Below, piece by piece: positions 1 through 9,106 of a stretch of DNA of 64,000 nt. The position numbers and the translations under genes were made by a program. The notes under the pieces are model-generated. The model was given only the letters and a program-made list of their open reading frames with translations, had not been told where the DNA came from and searched no databases. Position 1 is the stretch's first letter. The number at the start of each line of letters is the position of its first letter. The DNA comes from Stenotrophomonas maltophilia (GTDB lineage: Bacteria > Pseudomonadota > Gammaproteobacteria > Xanthomonadales > Xanthomonadaceae): the NCBI RefSeq assembly GCF_013464485.1, contig NZ_RAUX01000010.1, positions 60,795-124,794 on the forward strand, read 5' to 3'.

Positions 1-898
1 GGCTGGCCGCGGCCAGTGCATTGCTGACGTTGTGGCGACCCGGCAGGCCGAGTACCACACGCGCTTCGCCGGCCGGCGAAACCAGGGTGAACTGGCTGCC
101 CTGCGCACCGGCGCGGATGTCGCGCGCGGTCACGTCGGCGGTATGTTCCAGGCCGTAGCGCAGCACGCGGCAGCGCGGTGGGGTGCCGACGAAATGCTGT
201 TCGAACCAGCGGCCGTAGGCATCGTCGGCGTTGATCACCGCCACGCCATCGGCCGGCAGTGCGGCATAGATCGCACCCTTGGTCACTGCCACGCCGAGCA
301 GGCTGCCCATGCGTTCCAGGTGGGCCGGGGCGATGTTGTTGACCAGCGCATAGCGCGGGCGGGCGATATCGGTCAGGTAGGCGATGTCGCCCGGCTTGCC
401 GGCGCCCATCTCGTAGACGGCGTAGTCGGCATCTTCCGGCGCATCGATCACCGCCAGCGGCAGGCCGATCTCGTTGTTGCGGTTGCCGGGGTTGGCGTAG
501 ACCACCTTGTGCGCGTGCTGTGCCACCTGCTGCAGGATCGACAGCAGCAGGCTCTTCACGCTGGTCTTGCCGTTGCTGCCGGTAATCGCAAACACCGCGG
601 TATCGCGGTCACGCTGCATACCGGTGGCGATCTTCGCCAGCGCCAGTTCGCTGTCGGCCACCAGCACCTGCGGCAGTTCGATCGGCAGCAGGCGCTCGAC
701 CAGCAGCGCGCTGGCACCGCGCGCCTGCGCGTCGGCGGCAAAGTCATGGCCATCGAAACGCTCGCCGCGCAGCGCCACATACAGGCTGCCCGGGCCGAGG
801 CTGCGGGTGTCATTGCTGACCGCATCGATGGCCACGTCGTCGCCGTGGATCTCGCCGCCGGCCCAGTGTGCGATCAGCGAAAGCAGAGTGCGCTTCAT
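1..898 (-). CDS. murF: MurF, UDP-MurNAc-tripeptide:D-Ala-D-Ala ligase (3' end beyond window)
   Basis: Cytoplasmic Mur ligase that adds D-Ala-D-Ala to UDP-MurNAc-tripeptide, the last soluble step of peptidoglycan precursor synthesis. The protein starts [15 protein letters not shown] and carries the Mur-ligase ATP loop GSNGKTS at about residues 107-113, then the central-domain stretch [11 protein letters not shown]. About 299 codons are present; the family is usually near 450, so the C-terminal third lies off the left edge. The ATG overlaps the murE stop in an ATGA, so translation is probably coupled. It is the last visible gene of the leftward dcw operon. Confidence 0.95.
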   Translation of the reverse strand, partial: MKRTLLSLIAHWAGGEIHGDDVAIDAVSNDTRSLGPGSLYVALRGERFDGHDFAADAQARGASALLVERLLPIELPQVLVADSELALAKIATGMQRDRDTAVFAITGSNGKTSVKSLLLSILQQVAQHAHKVVYANPGNRNNEIGLPLAVIDAPEDADYAVYEMGAGKPGDIAYLTDIARPRYALVNNIAPAHLERMGSLLGVAVTKGAIYAALPADGVAVINADDAYGRWFEQHFVGTPPRCRVLRYGLEHTADVTARDIRAGAQGSQFTLVSPAGEARVVLGLPGRHNVSNALAAAS

Positions 899-2403
899 GC
901 GATGCCCTCCCCGGCCTGCGCGCTGAGCACACCGGCCTTGGCGGCCAACGCAGCGGCGGCCACTTCGGTGTCGTCGAAGTCGTGGCGCACGCCATTCACT
1001 TCCTGGTACGGCTCGTGGCCCTTGCCAGCGATCAGGATGATGTCGCCGGCACCGGCACGCTTCACCGCCAGGCCGATCGCACGCGCGCGGCTGCGCTGCA
1101 CGGTCACGGCGGAGGCATCGGTGAAGCCGGCCAGGATGTCGGCCACGATCACGTCGCCATCTTCGCCACGCGGATTGTCGTCGGTGACGATGACCTGGTT
1201 GGCCAAGCGCTCGGCGATCGCGGCCATCTGCGGGCGCTTGCCGGTATCACGCTCGCCACCGCAGCCGAACACGCAGAACAGCGTGCCCTGCAGGTGGCCG
1301 TGCAGGCTGTCCAGCGCCTGTTCCAGTGCGTCCGGGGTATGCGCGTAATCGACCACCACGGTCGGCAGGCCGTCTTCGCCGCCCAGGCGGTTCATGCGGC
1401 CACGGATCGGCTGCAGCGCCGACAACACCTCGGCAATGCGCGGCAGCGGCTGACCCTGCGCATGCAGGGTACCGGCCACGGCCAGCAGGTTGTCCACGTT
1501 GAAACGGCCCAGCAGCGGTGACTGTACCGCCGCGCGCTGGCCGTCGATGACCAGTTCGAACGCAATGCCACGGCCATCCAGCTGCAGCGCTTCGGCGCGC
1601 ACGCTGGCCTCGCTGGCACCACGCGAGCTCAGGCCGATCGGTTGCACGCCCGCCGGGAGGCCGGCGAACAGCTGGCGACCGAAGGCGTCGTCCAGGTTGA
1701 TCACCGCCGCCTTCAGGCCCGGGCGATGGAACAGCCGTGCCTTGGCCGCGCCGTAGCTGGCCATGTCGCCGTGGTAGTCCAGATGGTCGCGGGTAAGGTT
1801 GGTGAACACCGCCACGTCGTAATGCACGGCGTCGACGCGGCCCTGGTCCAGCGCGTGCGAGCTGACTTCCATCGCAACCGCGCGCGCACCAGCGTCGCGC
1901 AGCTGCGCCAGCAGCGCATGCATCTGCAGCACCAGCGGCGTAGTGAAACCGGTCGGCTCAACCGAACCATAAAGTCCGGCGCCCAACGTGCCGATACTGC
2001 CACTGGGCGTTCCGAGCAGGTGCCAGGCCTGGGCCAGCAGCTGCACGGTGGAGGTCTTGCCGTTGGTGCCGGTCACGCCCACCATCGCCATCGCCCGCGA
2101 CGGTGCGCCATGGAACTGGTCGGCCATCGCACCCATGCGCGCGCGCAGGCCCGGCACCGCAATCGCATCAGCCGGGGCCGGCAGTTCGGCAGGGGCCGGC
2201 GGTTCGAACAGGATGACGCCCGCGCCAGCTGCACGGGCCTGCTCCACATAGCCCAAGCCATGCGCGCCGAAACCGGCGATGGCGACGAAAGCATTGCCGG
2301 GGCGCACGGCGCGGCTGTCCAGCACCAGGCCGGTCAGAACGGGATCATGGCCCGCCAGGGCCACGTCCGGAAGCAACTGCGAAAGCAACATCGAAGGACT
2401 CAT
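895..2403 (-). CDS. murE: MurE, UDP-MurNAc-L-Ala-D-Glu:meso-diaminopimelate ligase
   Basis: ATP-dependent cytoplasmic ligase that adds the third stem-peptide residue in peptidoglycan synthesis. The 502-residue protein has the Mur ligase P-loop TGTNGKTS at residues 111-118, the substrate motif [12 protein letters not shown] in the central domain, and DNPRGED near residue 410. The DNPR motif is the hallmark of meso-diaminopimelate specificity, as expected in a Gram-negative. Both ends overlap neighbours by 4 bases (ftsI upstream, murF downstream), which indicates one coupled transcript. Length is normal for the family. Confidence 0.97.
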   Translation of the reverse strand: MSPSMLLSQLLPDVALAGHDPVLTGLVLDSRAVRPGNAFVAIAGFGAHGLGYVEQARAAGAGVILFEPPAPAELPAPADAIAVPGLRARMGAMADQFHGAPSRAMAMVGVTGTNGKTSTVQLLAQAWHLLGTPSGSIGTLGAGLYGSVEPTGFTTPLVLQMHALLAQLRDAGARAVAMEVSSHALDQGRVDAVHYDVAVFTNLTRDHLDYHGDMASYGAAKARLFHRPGLKAAVINLDDAFGRQLFAGLPAGVQPIGLSSRGASEASVRAEALQLDGRGIAFELVIDGQRAAVQSPLLGRFNVDNLLAVAGTLHAQGQPLPRIAEVLSALQPIRGRMNRLGGEDGLPTVVVDYAHTPDALEQALDSLHGHLQGTLFCVFGCGGERDTGKRPQMAAIAERLANQVIVTDDNPRGEDGDVIVADILAGFTDASAVTVQRSRARAIGLAVKRAGAGDIILIAGKGHEPYQEVNGVRHDFDDTEVAAAALAAKAGVLSAQAGEGIA

Positions 2404-4244
2404 TGCGTGCCTCCCGTAGCGGGGGGCGTCTGGGCATGCGCGCTGGGCAGCGCAGCATCGAATTCAGCGGCTGCATCGACCGGCAACGCGGCTTCGGCCG
2501 GCGGCGCGGGCAGGATCGAGGCCGAGTGGCCGACCTTGCCGGACTGCTGTGCGGCCAGCCACGACTGCAAGTCGTCCAGCGGCACGTCCATCAGACGCAG
2601 CGTGCCTTCCATCACGTTGTGGTAGACCGGCGCCGACACCAGGCCGCCGTAGAACTTGCCGGCCTGCGGGTCGTTGATGACGATGACGGTGGCGAAGCGC
2701 GGATTGGTGGCCGGCACCACACCGGCGAACAGCGCGTTGTAATGGCCGCGCTCGTAGCCGCCGGGGCCGGCCTTGCGCGCGGTACCGGTCTTGCCGGCCA
2801 CGCGGTAGCCCAGCACCGCCGCCTGCTTGGCGCCGCCCTGGGTGACCACCGTTTCCATCATCGCCACCACCTGCTTGGCGACGTTCTCGTCGATGATCTG
2901 CTGGCCTTCGTTGCGCTGGCCCTTGACGAAGGTCGGCGCGATCAGGCGGCCGCCATTGGCCAGCGCCGAATAGGCCGTGGCGATCTGCAGCGGCGTGACG
3001 TTCAGGCCGTAGCCATAGGACATCGTGGTCTTGGTGGTACCCGACCAGCGCGCCGGGCGCAGCACCACGCCGCCGGATTCACCCGGGAAACCGCTGTGCG
3101 GTACCGAGCCATAACCGAAGCGGCGCACGCCGTCGTAGAACACCTGGTCCGGCATCTTCGCAGCGACCTTGGCCGCGCCCACGTTCGAACTGCGGGTGAT
3201 CACGCCGGTCACGTTCAGCACGCCGTTGTTGCGCGGCACGTCGCGGATGGTGAATCGGCCAAGGGTCATGTAACCCGGGTTGGTATCGATGATGGTGTCC
3301 TTGGTCACCGCACCGGCCTGCAGCGCGGTGGCGATGGTCAGCGGCTTCATTGTCGAACCCGGCTCGACCAGATCGGTCACCGCACGGTTGCGGCGCGCAT
3401 CGGGCAACGCGCCGGTCAGCGAATTCGGGTTGTAGGTCGGCAGGTTGACCATGGCCAGGATCTCGCCGGTGGTCACGTCCATGATCACCATCGAACCGCC
3501 GGCGGCCTTGTTGGCCACCAGCGCGTTGCGCAGTTCCTTGAACGCCAGGTACTGGATGCGGCGATCGATGCTGAGGGTCAGGTCCTTGCCCGGTTCGGCG
3601 GCGCGCAGCAGATCGCTCTCGACGGTTTCGCCCTTGCGGTTGCGGATGACCCGCTTGGCACCGGCCTTGCCGCGCAGCCATTCGTCGAAGGCCAGCTCCA
3701 GGCCTTCCTGGCCGCGGTCGTCAATGTTGGTGAAGCCCAGCACGTGCGCCATCGCTTCGCCCTGCGGGTAGAAGCGGCGGAACTCGCGCTGCGCGGCCAC
3801 GCCCGGAATCTTCAGCGCGACCACCTTTTCTGCCTCGTCCGGATTGATCCGGCGACGCAGGTACATGAATTCCTTGTCCGACTTCTGCGACAGGCGGCTG
3901 CTCAGCTCATCCACCGACATGCCGACCGCCTGGGCCAGCTCCGGAATGCGCTCGGGCGAGCGCAGCAGGTCCTGCGGGTTCACCCAGATCGAAGCGACCG
4001 GGGTGGACACCGCCAGCGGCTCGCCGTTGCGGTCGGTGATCATGCCGCGCGAGGTCTTGATCGGCAGTTCGCGCAGGTAGCGGGCCTCGCCCTGGCGCTG
4101 GTAGAAATCGCTGTTGACGATCTGCACGTAGGCGGCACGACCGACCAGCGACACCGAGCACAGGCCGAGCGCCAGCGCGACCCAGCGCAGGCGTTGGCGC
4201 AGGTTGAAGGCGTTGCGCGGGCGGTTGCGGCCGGTCTTGCTCAT
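2400..4244 (-). CDS. ftsI: FtsI (PBP3), septal peptidoglycan transpeptidase
   Basis: Class B penicillin-binding protein that cross-links septal peptidoglycan in the divisome. The 614-residue protein has a short cytoplasmic tail, one membrane anchor at about residues 22-40, a dimerisation domain, and a C-terminal transpeptidase domain. The three active-site motifs are intact: STMK at 297-300 (acyl-Ser 297), SSN at 352-354 and KTGTA at 485-489. A proline- and alanine-rich tail follows the catalytic domain. The start overlaps the ftsL stop by 4 bases. FtsI is a known beta-lactam target. Confidence 0.96.
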   Translation of the reverse strand: MSKTGRNRPRNAFNLRQRLRWVALALGLCSVSLVGRAAYVQIVNSDFYQRQGEARYLRELPIKTSRGMITDRNGEPLAVSTPVASIWVNPQDLLRSPERIPELAQAVGMSVDELSSRLSQKSDKEFMYLRRRINPDEAEKVVALKIPGVAAQREFRRFYPQGEAMAHVLGFTNIDDRGQEGLELAFDEWLRGKAGAKRVIRNRKGETVESDLLRAAEPGKDLTLSIDRRIQYLAFKELRNALVANKAAGGSMVIMDVTTGEILAMVNLPTYNPNSLTGALPDARRNRAVTDLVEPGSTMKPLTIATALQAGAVTKDTIIDTNPGYMTLGRFTIRDVPRNNGVLNVTGVITRSSNVGAAKVAAKMPDQVFYDGVRRFGYGSVPHSGFPGESGGVVLRPARWSGTTKTTMSYGYGLNVTPLQIATAYSALANGGRLIAPTFVKGQRNEGQQIIDENVAKQVVAMMETVVTQGGAKQAAVLGYRVAGKTGTARKAGPGGYERGHYNALFAGVVPATNPRFATVIVINDPQAGKFYGGLVSAPVYHNVMEGTLRLMDVPLDDLQSWLAAQQSGKVGHSASILPAPPAEAALPVDAAAEFDAALPSAHAQTPPATGGTQ

Positions 4245-4504
4245 GGCCGCACCACCACGATGTCGGCGGCCTCGGGGAACTTCATGCCGAGCTTCTCGCG
4301 GGCGATGCGATCCACGCGGTTGGCTTCGGCCAGCGTGGCCTGCTCCAGCTGCAGGCGACCGAATTCCAGATTGATGTCATCGCGCTTGCGCTCGGCGCGC
4401 GACAGCTCGATGAACGTCTGCCGATGGCGGTGACGCACGAACACGACGCCGATCGCCGAGGCCACGGTCGAGGCCAGCAGGATGATCAGCAGCAGCCGGC
4501 TCAT
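4241..4504 (-). CDS. ftsL: FtsL, divisome bitopic membrane protein
   Basis: Small divisome protein that works with FtsB and FtsQ and helps activate septal synthesis by FtsW-FtsI. The 87 residues begin with a hydrophobic segment (about 3-20) and continue as a charged, heptad-like coiled coil in the periplasm, ending in [18 protein letters not shown], a typical FtsL ending. Primary sequence is poorly conserved in this family, so the call rests on size, topology and the exact position between rsmH and ftsI. Both junctions are 4-base overlaps. Confidence 0.9.
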   Translation of the reverse strand: MSRLLLIILLASTVASAIGVVFVRHRHRQTFIELSRAERKRDDINLEFGRLQLEQATLAEANRVDRIAREKLGMKFPEAADIVVVRP

Positions 4505-5487
4505 GCGCTGGCCTCCCGCTTCTGCGCCACGCGCAGCACGGCGCTGCGCGCACGCGGGTTGGCGGCCAGCTCTTCGTCGGTGGCCTTGATGGCACCGCCG
4601 ATCAGGTCCAGCGTCGGCACGAACGCGACCGCCTCGGGCAGGCGGCGGTTGGCCGGCGGCGCCTTGGCCAGGCGGTTCATGTACTGCTTGACGATGCGGT
4701 CTTCCAGCGAGTGGAAGCTGATCACCGCCAGCCGGCCACCGGGCTTGAGCCGCTCCACCGCCGCATCGAGGCCGGCTTCCAGATCAGCCAGCTCGCGGTT
4801 GATGTGGATGCGGATGGCCTGGAAGCTGCGCGTGGCCGGGTGGATCTTGTCTTTCCCACGCGGCATCACCGAAGCGATCAGCTCGGCCAGTTCGGCGGTG
4901 CGGGAGAACGGCTGCTTCTCGCGGCGGGCCACGATGGCACGGGCGATGCGGCGGCTCTGGCGCTCTTCGCCGTAGGTCCACAGCACGTCGGCAATCTCGC
5001 GCTCTTCCACACGGTTGATCCACTGCGCGGCGCTTTCGCCGCTGTCCGGGTCCATGCGCATGTCCAGCGGGCCGTCCTTGCCGAAGCTGAAGCCACGTTC
5101 GGCCACGTCCAGCTGGGGCGACGACACGCCCAGGTCGAACAGCACGCCGTCCAGGCCTTCAGCCGTCGCATCCCACTGCAGCAGCTGGGCGAAGCTGCCA
5201 CGGAAGATGGACACGCGCGGGTCCGGCGCGAAATCGCGCTCGGCAACGGCGATGGCTTCCGGATCCTTGTCCATGACCAGCAGGCGCCCCTCGGAACCGA
5301 GCTGGGTGAGCACGCCACGTGCATGACCGCCACGACCGAACGTGCCATCCAGATAACGTCCGTTTTCGATCACCCTCAGGCCTTCGATGACCTGGGTGTA
5401 CAGGACCGGCAGGTGCACCGCCGGCGACTGCGACACCGGAAGGTGACCGGCCTGCGCTTCTGGGCGCATCCGGGCACCCCGGCTCAC
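4501..5487 (-). CDS. rsmH: RsmH (MraW), 16S rRNA m4C1402 methyltransferase
   Basis: SAM-dependent methyltransferase that makes the N4-methyl group of m4Cm1402 in the ribosomal P site; RsmI, encoded at 8207, adds the 2'-O-methyl at the same base. The protein (328 residues) shows the family N-terminus [13 protein letters not shown], the SAM loop [13 protein letters not shown], the motif [13 protein letters not shown], and the C-terminal [10 protein letters not shown]. An alternative start, MRPEAQ, lies seven residues in. The start used here overlaps the mraZ stop by 4 bases. Confidence 0.95.
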   Translation of the reverse strand: MSRGARMRPEAQAGHLPVSQSPAVHLPVLYTQVIEGLRVIENGRYLDGTFGRGGHARGVLTQLGSEGRLLVMDKDPEAIAVAERDFAPDPRVSIFRGSFAQLLQWDATAEGLDGVLFDLGVSSPQLDVAERGFSFGKDGPLDMRMDPDSGESAAQWINRVEEREIADVLWTYGEERQSRRIARAIVARREKQPFSRTAELAELIASVMPRGKDKIHPATRSFQAIRIHINRELADLEAGLDAAVERLKPGGRLAVISFHSLEDRIVKQYMNRLAKAPPANRRLPEAVAFVPTLDLIGGAIKATDEELAANPRARSAVLRVAQKREASA

Positions 5488-5930
5488 AACTTCAGGTCGA
5501 GCAACCCATCACCCAGATCCTCGTCAGACAACGTCTGCTGGATCAGGGCCCGATGCGCCTGCTCGCTCCACAATTCGAACTTGTCGCCCATACCGAGCAA
5601 TACCGCCTTCTTCTCAATGCCCACCGCACCGCGGTGGCTGGCGGGGATGCTGATGCGACCGTTGCCGTCCAGCTCCAGATGGGCGGCCGAGCCGACCAGC
5701 TTCTGCTGCAACAGGCGTACGACGCGCTGGGTGTTGGGCTTGGACATGACGTCGTCGCGGACCCGCTCCCATTCCGACTCTGCATACAGCCACAGGCAGC
5801 CGGCTTCGAACGGGTTGTAGGTCAAGACGAGACGGTTGTTGCTGGCGCGCGCGACAAGGTCGCGGTAAGCGGTGGGAACCGCCATGCGCCCTTTGTCGTC
5901 AACTGTGATGGCCGTCTCGCCCTGGAACAC
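5484..5930 (-). CDS. mraZ: MraZ, dcw-cluster transcriptional regulator
   Basis: AbrB-like DNA-binding protein that controls its own dcw operon. The frame is open well upstream, but I place the start at GTG 5930. That gives 148 residues, the usual length, beginning with the conserved [19 protein letters not shown], and an AAGGATAGG ribosome site lies about 10 bases upstream. Two AbrB/MraZ repeats are visible: [14 protein letters not shown] near the N-terminus and [14 protein letters not shown] near residue 90. It is first in the operon, directly downstream of its probable operator at 5963-6002. Confidence 0.94.
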   Translation of the reverse strand: MFQGETAITVDDKGRMAVPTAYRDLVARASNNRLVLTYNPFEAGCLWLYAESEWERVRDDVMSKPNTQRVVRLLQQKLVGSAAHLELDGNGRISIPASHRGAVGIEKKAVLLGMGDKFELWSEQAHRALIQQTLSDEDLGDGLLDLKL

Positions 5931-5962
5931 GACGCGTGCACCTATCCTTCGCCCGGTGAAAC

Positions 5963-6002
5963 ATTGAACCACGAAAACCCACAAAACACCCGGATTTCCC
6001 TC
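5963..6002 (-). promoter_or_regulatory. MraZ operator: four 10-bp direct repeats
   Basis: On the minus strand four consecutive 10-bp units each carry a G-rich core in the same phase: GAGGGAAATC, CGGGTGTTTT, GTGGGTTTTC, GTGGTTCAAT. MraZ is known to bind helically phased GGG-containing repeats just upstream of mraZ. Position (33 bases before the GTG) and spacing fit autoregulation. Confidence 0.75.
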
Positions 6003-6010
6003 TGATGCCC

Positions 6011-6038
6011 ACCTTAGCAGCGGCCGAAGGGTTGTCAA
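6011..6038 (-). promoter_or_regulatory. Predicted sigma-70 promoter of the dcw operon
   Basis: Reading leftward, a perfect TTGACA (6033-6038) is separated by 16 bases from TAAGGT (6011-6016). The predicted transcription start is near 6003, just before the MraZ repeats, so bound MraZ would block initiation or clearance. Confidence 0.6.
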
Positions 6039-6253
6039 CAACTTTTCAGCGGGGAAATCGCCAGCCACATCAATGGCTTGCAACAACCTTTAGAGAATTG
6101 TTCAAGGCTTATCCACAAGTTGCTGATCCGTCTCAATTTTTGAGATTGAACGGAAGTTCAGCGCTGTGGACAGCGCGTGAAACATCGGCCGCGCATTCAT
6201 CCAAAACGGGCTGGAAGCGGCGCCAGACTGCGCAAACCGTGCACAATGAGGCC

Positions 6254-7006
6254 ATGTGCCTGCTCGCTCTTGGCTGGATGCACCACCCGCGCTGGCGGCT
6301 GGTGATGACCGGCAACCGTGATGAGTTCCACGCCCGCCCTACGGCGGCGCTGGCCCCCTGGCAGGATGAGACCTCCGTCATCGGGGGGCGCGACCTGCGC
6401 TCCGGCGGTGGCTGGGCCGGCGTCGGTGCCGACGGCCGCATGGCCGTGGTCACCAATGTCCGCGATCCACTGGCCGCACAGACCGGCCCTTCACGGGGGG
6501 CGCTGGTGGCCGACTTCCTGCGCGGCCGCGACCCGGCCGCCGTGCATATCGACCGACTGGCGACCGTGGCCGGTGCCTACGCCCCATTCAACCTGCTGCT
6601 GGCCGACGGCCACAGCCTGGAGTTCCTGGGCAACCACCCCGCCGAGCGGCAGCGCCTGGGCCCGGGTGTGCATGGCATGTCCAACGGCGCGCTGGACGCG
6701 CCCTGGCCGAAGACCCGACGGCTGATGGATGCGCTGTCGGCGTGGTTGCAGGCCGGCGATGAGGACCTGATCGCGCTCTGGGCCGCCCTGGCCGACGAAC
6801 ATCGCCCCGCCGACAGCGACCTGCCCGATACCGGCATCGGACTGGAACGCGAGCGCTGGCTGAGCCCGGCCTTCATCCGCGGTGACGACTACGGCACCCG
6901 CGCCAGCACGGTGCTGCTGATCGATGCAGAAGGGCACGGGCAGATCCACGAGCGTCGCTTCGGCCCGCAGGGTGTCACCCTCGGCCAGAGCCAGGTCGAT
7001 TTCTGA
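6254..7006 (+). CDS. NRDE family protein (TANGO2 homologue)
   Basis: Member of the NRDE/TANGO2 family, named after the motif seen here as TGNRDEFHARP. The start ATG 6254 gives MCLLALGW, with Cys at position 2 as in other family members; that residue is thought to act as an N-terminal nucleophile. The frame is open further upstream, but that stretch overlaps the mraZ promoter and does not look like this family. The product is 250 residues, close to family size, with the motif WAGVGADGRMAVVTNVRDP. The biochemical role in bacteria is unsettled; haem handling has been proposed for eukaryotic relatives. Confidence 0.88.
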   Translation: MCLLALGWMHHPRWRLVMTGNRDEFHARPTAALAPWQDETSVIGGRDLRSGGGWAGVGADGRMAVVTNVRDPLAAQTGPSRGALVADFLRGRDPAAVHIDRLATVAGAYAPFNLLLADGHSLEFLGNHPAERQRLGPGVHGMSNGALDAPWPKTRRLMDALSAWLQAGDEDLIALWAALADEHRPADSDLPDTGIGLERERWLSPAFIRGDDYGTRASTVLLIDAEGHGQIHERRFGPQGVTLGQSQVDF

Positions 7007-7107
7007 CCCTGTACCTGTTTTCTGTGTCTATAAATGTCTGCACGCACGCCACACGATGACCCGGCGCGGTTCTGCCGCGCGCCTCACCGATCCACAGGGA
7101 GTCATCG

Positions 7108-7587
7108 ATGCGCCGTGTTCTTGTACTTGTCGTCACCCACCTGCTCGCCCTCGGCCTGGGCTTCGGCCTGGGCATCTACCTGCTGCCGATCCTGATCGCC
7201 CCCGACGACCCGCCGGTCGCGCAGGTGCAGGCGGCGATGGGCGACGCCCGTTACCACACCACCTTCCGTCGCGACCTCAAGGGCAGCGACGCGGTGCACT
7301 GGGCCGAAGGCAAGGTCAGTGTCAGCCCACGCCAGGTCGCCTTCGACGGCAAGATGGGCCCAGGGCCGGACTACAAGGTCTACCTGGTGCGCGACTTCGT
7401 CGACAACAAGGCCGATTTCCTGAAGATCAAGGCGCAGGCCCAGCGCATCGGCGAGGTGAAGACCTTCAACCGGTTCCTGGTGGACGTGCCTGAAAGCGTC
7501 AACGTGGACGACTACACCACCGTGGTGGTGTGGTGCGAACGGTTCGAGCAGTTCATTTCTGCCGGGCAGTACCGTACGCCGGGCTGA
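7108..7587 (+). CDS. Membrane-anchored DM13 domain protein
   Basis: The 159-residue protein has an N-terminal membrane anchor (about residues 4-30) followed by one domain that reads as DM13, with the stretches GKVSVSPRQVAFDGKMGPGPDYKVYLV and YTTVVVWCERFEQFISAGQ. DM13 has been suggested to be a redox or electron-transfer domain with a conserved Cys; the single Cys here is in VVWCERF near the C-terminus. It would face the periplasm. It stands alone about 100 bases after the NRDE gene and is followed by a SMAG pair. The function is inferred from the domain only. Confidence 0.8.
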   Translation: MRRVLVLVVTHLLALGLGFGLGIYLLPILIAPDDPPVAQVQAAMGDARYHTTFRRDLKGSDAVHWAEGKVSVSPRQVAFDGKMGPGPDYKVYLVRDFVDNKADFLKIKAQAQRIGEVKTFNRFLVDVPESVNVDDYTTVVVWCERFEQFISAGQYRTPG

Positions 7588-7613
7588 ACAACATCCCAAG
7601 CATCTGGGCGGAG

Positions 7614-7666
7614 AGCAGCCGAGCATGGCTCGGCTCTACTGTAAAGCCGAGCCATGCTCGGCCTAC
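7614..7666. repeat. SMAG/REP palindrome pair, head to head
   Basis: Two inverted SMAG-type units around AGCCGAGCATGGCTCGGCT, with CTAC closing the left unit and CTAC closing the right one. They sit between the DM13 gene and the 3' end of rnpB. Confidence 0.85.
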
Positions 7667-7677
7667 CGTAAGAAAGA

Positions 7678-8031
7678 GGCGGAGCCGGCCGATAAGCCGG
7701 GTTCTGTCGTGGACAGTCATTCCTCTAGGCGTTACGTCACCGCAACGCTCAAGCAACCTACCCGGATCCAACGCGGGCCGCGCCAAAGGATCCCTATTTG
7801 GTCTTGCTCCAGGTGGGGTTTGCCGTGCCGGTCTGTTGCCAGACTCGCGGTGCGCTCTTACCGCACCATTTCACCCTTACCGGCCTTCCGAAGAAGACGT
7901 AGGCGGTATCTTTCTGTTGCACTTTCCGTCGGCTTGCGCCGCCCAGGCGTTACCTGGCACCTTGCCCTATGGAGCCCGGACTTTCCTCGGCACCCCCGAA
8001 GGGATGACGCGACTGTCTGGCCGGCTCCGCC
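7678..8031 (-). ncRNA. rnpB: RNase P RNA (class A)
   Basis: Catalytic RNA of RNase P, which removes tRNA 5' leaders. The RNA ends pair as the P1 helix: GGCGGAGCCGGCC at the 5' end (8031) and GGCCGGCTCCGCC at the 3' end (7678). Internally the minus strand has the conserved CRI-type block near the 5' end (GGAAAGTCCGGGCTCCATAG around 7970-7990) and the 3' block ACAGAACCCGGCTTATCGGC. The length of about 354 nt fits bacterial class A. The exact 5' end is inferred from P1 and the -10 box. Confidence 0.96.
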
Positions 8032-8038
8032 AGCGCGC

Positions 8039-8044
8039 ATTCTA
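8039..8044 (-). promoter_or_regulatory. -10 box of rnpB
   Basis: TAGAAT on the minus strand lies 8 bases before the P1 5' end of the RNase P RNA. No convincing -35 is visible; an rRNA-like strong promoter with a weak -35 is possible. Confidence 0.45.
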
Positions 8045-8093
8045 GCGCACGCGGATGGTTCCTGCCGCGTTGATCGCGACGTGCGCTTCATCC

Positions 8094-8116
8094 ATCCACG
8101 CATAGCGTGGATCTAC
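8094..8116. repeat. SMAG-like palindrome
   Basis: ATCCACGCATAGCGTGGAT followed by CTAC, a GTAG-headed hairpin variant. A related palindrome, GTGCGGACCTTGGTCCGCAC, lies just to the right near 8180-8200, so the whole 8046-8206 spacer is repeat-like. Confidence 0.7.
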
Positions 8117-8206
8117 CGATGCCGCTGCCCTGGGGATGCCGATGCCGCTGCTCCGGTGGGTGCGGATTCCGCTCTGGTGGGTGCGGACCTTGGTCCGCAC
8201 GATCCA

Positions 8207-9025
8207 TCAACTGCCGTACAACGCCTTGCGCGGCGCGCCGGTCAGCTCCGCCGCCAGCTTCGCAGCGGTCGACGGTGGCAGGTGCTCGCTCAGCTTGGCG
8301 TACACCCGGCGGCCATGCGCCAGCTGCGCTTCCTCATCATCGCCGGCGCCCTGCACCATCACCACGAACTCGCCCTTGCGCTGGTTCTCGTCGGCTTCCA
8401 CCTTGGCCAGCAGCCCCGCCAGATCGCCATCGAGCACGGTCTCGAACAGCTTGGTCAGCTCACGCGCCAATACCGCCGGGCGCTCGCCGCCGAAGATCGC
8501 GGCCATGTCGGCCAGCGATTCGGCGATGCGGTGCGAGGATTCATAGAACACCATCGTGCGTACTTCACCGGCCAGCGCCTGCAGGCGGTCGCGTCGGCCG
8601 CTGGCCTTGGCCGGCAGGAAACCTTCGAAGCTGAAACGGTCGCTGGGCAGGCCGGCTACGCTCAGCGCGGCGATGGCGGCGCAGGCGCCCGGGATCGGGC
8701 TGACCTTGATACCGGCTGCACGGGCAGCACGCACCAGGCGGAAACCGGGGTCGCTGACCAGCGGGGTGCCGGCATCGCTGACCAGCGCCAGCGACTCGCC
8801 GGCCTGCAGGCGCGACACCAGGCGCTGCGCCAGGGCCTCTTCATTGTGTTCGTGCAGGGCCACCAGCGGCTGCTGGATGCCGAAATGGGACAGCAGCTGG
8901 CCGCTGCGGCGCGTGTCCTCGGCACAGATGGCCGCCACCGAACGCAGCACCTCCTGCGCGCGCGGGCTCAGATCGGCCAGGTTGCCGATCGGGGTGGCGA
9001 CGACGTACAGGGTTGGCACACTCAT
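8207..9025 (-). CDS. rsmI: RsmI, 16S rRNA 2'-O-methyltransferase of C1402
   Basis: SAM-dependent tetrapyrrole-methylase-fold enzyme that 2'-O-methylates C1402 of 16S rRNA, partner to RsmH encoded at 4501. The ATG at 9025 gives 272 residues beginning MSVPTLYVVATPIGNLADLS, the family hallmark. Further motifs are AICAEDTRRSGQLL, SDAGTPLVSDPGFRLV, IPGACAAIAALSVAGLP and FYESSHRI. An in-frame GTG at 9040 is an alternative start. The gene is divergent from lpoA-yraN and next to rnpB, an arrangement common in gammaproteobacteria. Confidence 0.95.
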   Translation of the reverse strand: MSVPTLYVVATPIGNLADLSPRAQEVLRSVAAICAEDTRRSGQLLSHFGIQQPLVALHEHNEEALAQRLVSRLQAGESLALVSDAGTPLVSDPGFRLVRAARAAGIKVSPIPGACAAIAALSVAGLPSDRFSFEGFLPAKASGRRDRLQALAGEVRTMVFYESSHRIAESLADMAAIFGGERPAVLARELTKLFETVLDGDLAGLLAKVEADENQRKGEFVVMVQGAGDDEEAQLAHGRRVYAKLSEHLPPSTAAKLAAELTGAPRKALYGS

Positions 9026-9106
9026 TTCAGCGGTACTCACGGGGCAAGGGTAGAATCGTAGCGTGTACCCGGCCAAGGCCGCTGCCCTCATCGCATGGAC
9101 CCGATC

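Noticed and set aside
6060-6085. A further TTGCAAC motif near the NRDE gene
   Set aside because: TTGCAACAACC matches only the left half and lacks the right half-site.
5931-6086. Longer mraZ beginning further upstream
   Set aside because: It would run through the operator and promoter and exceed the usual length by about 50 residues.
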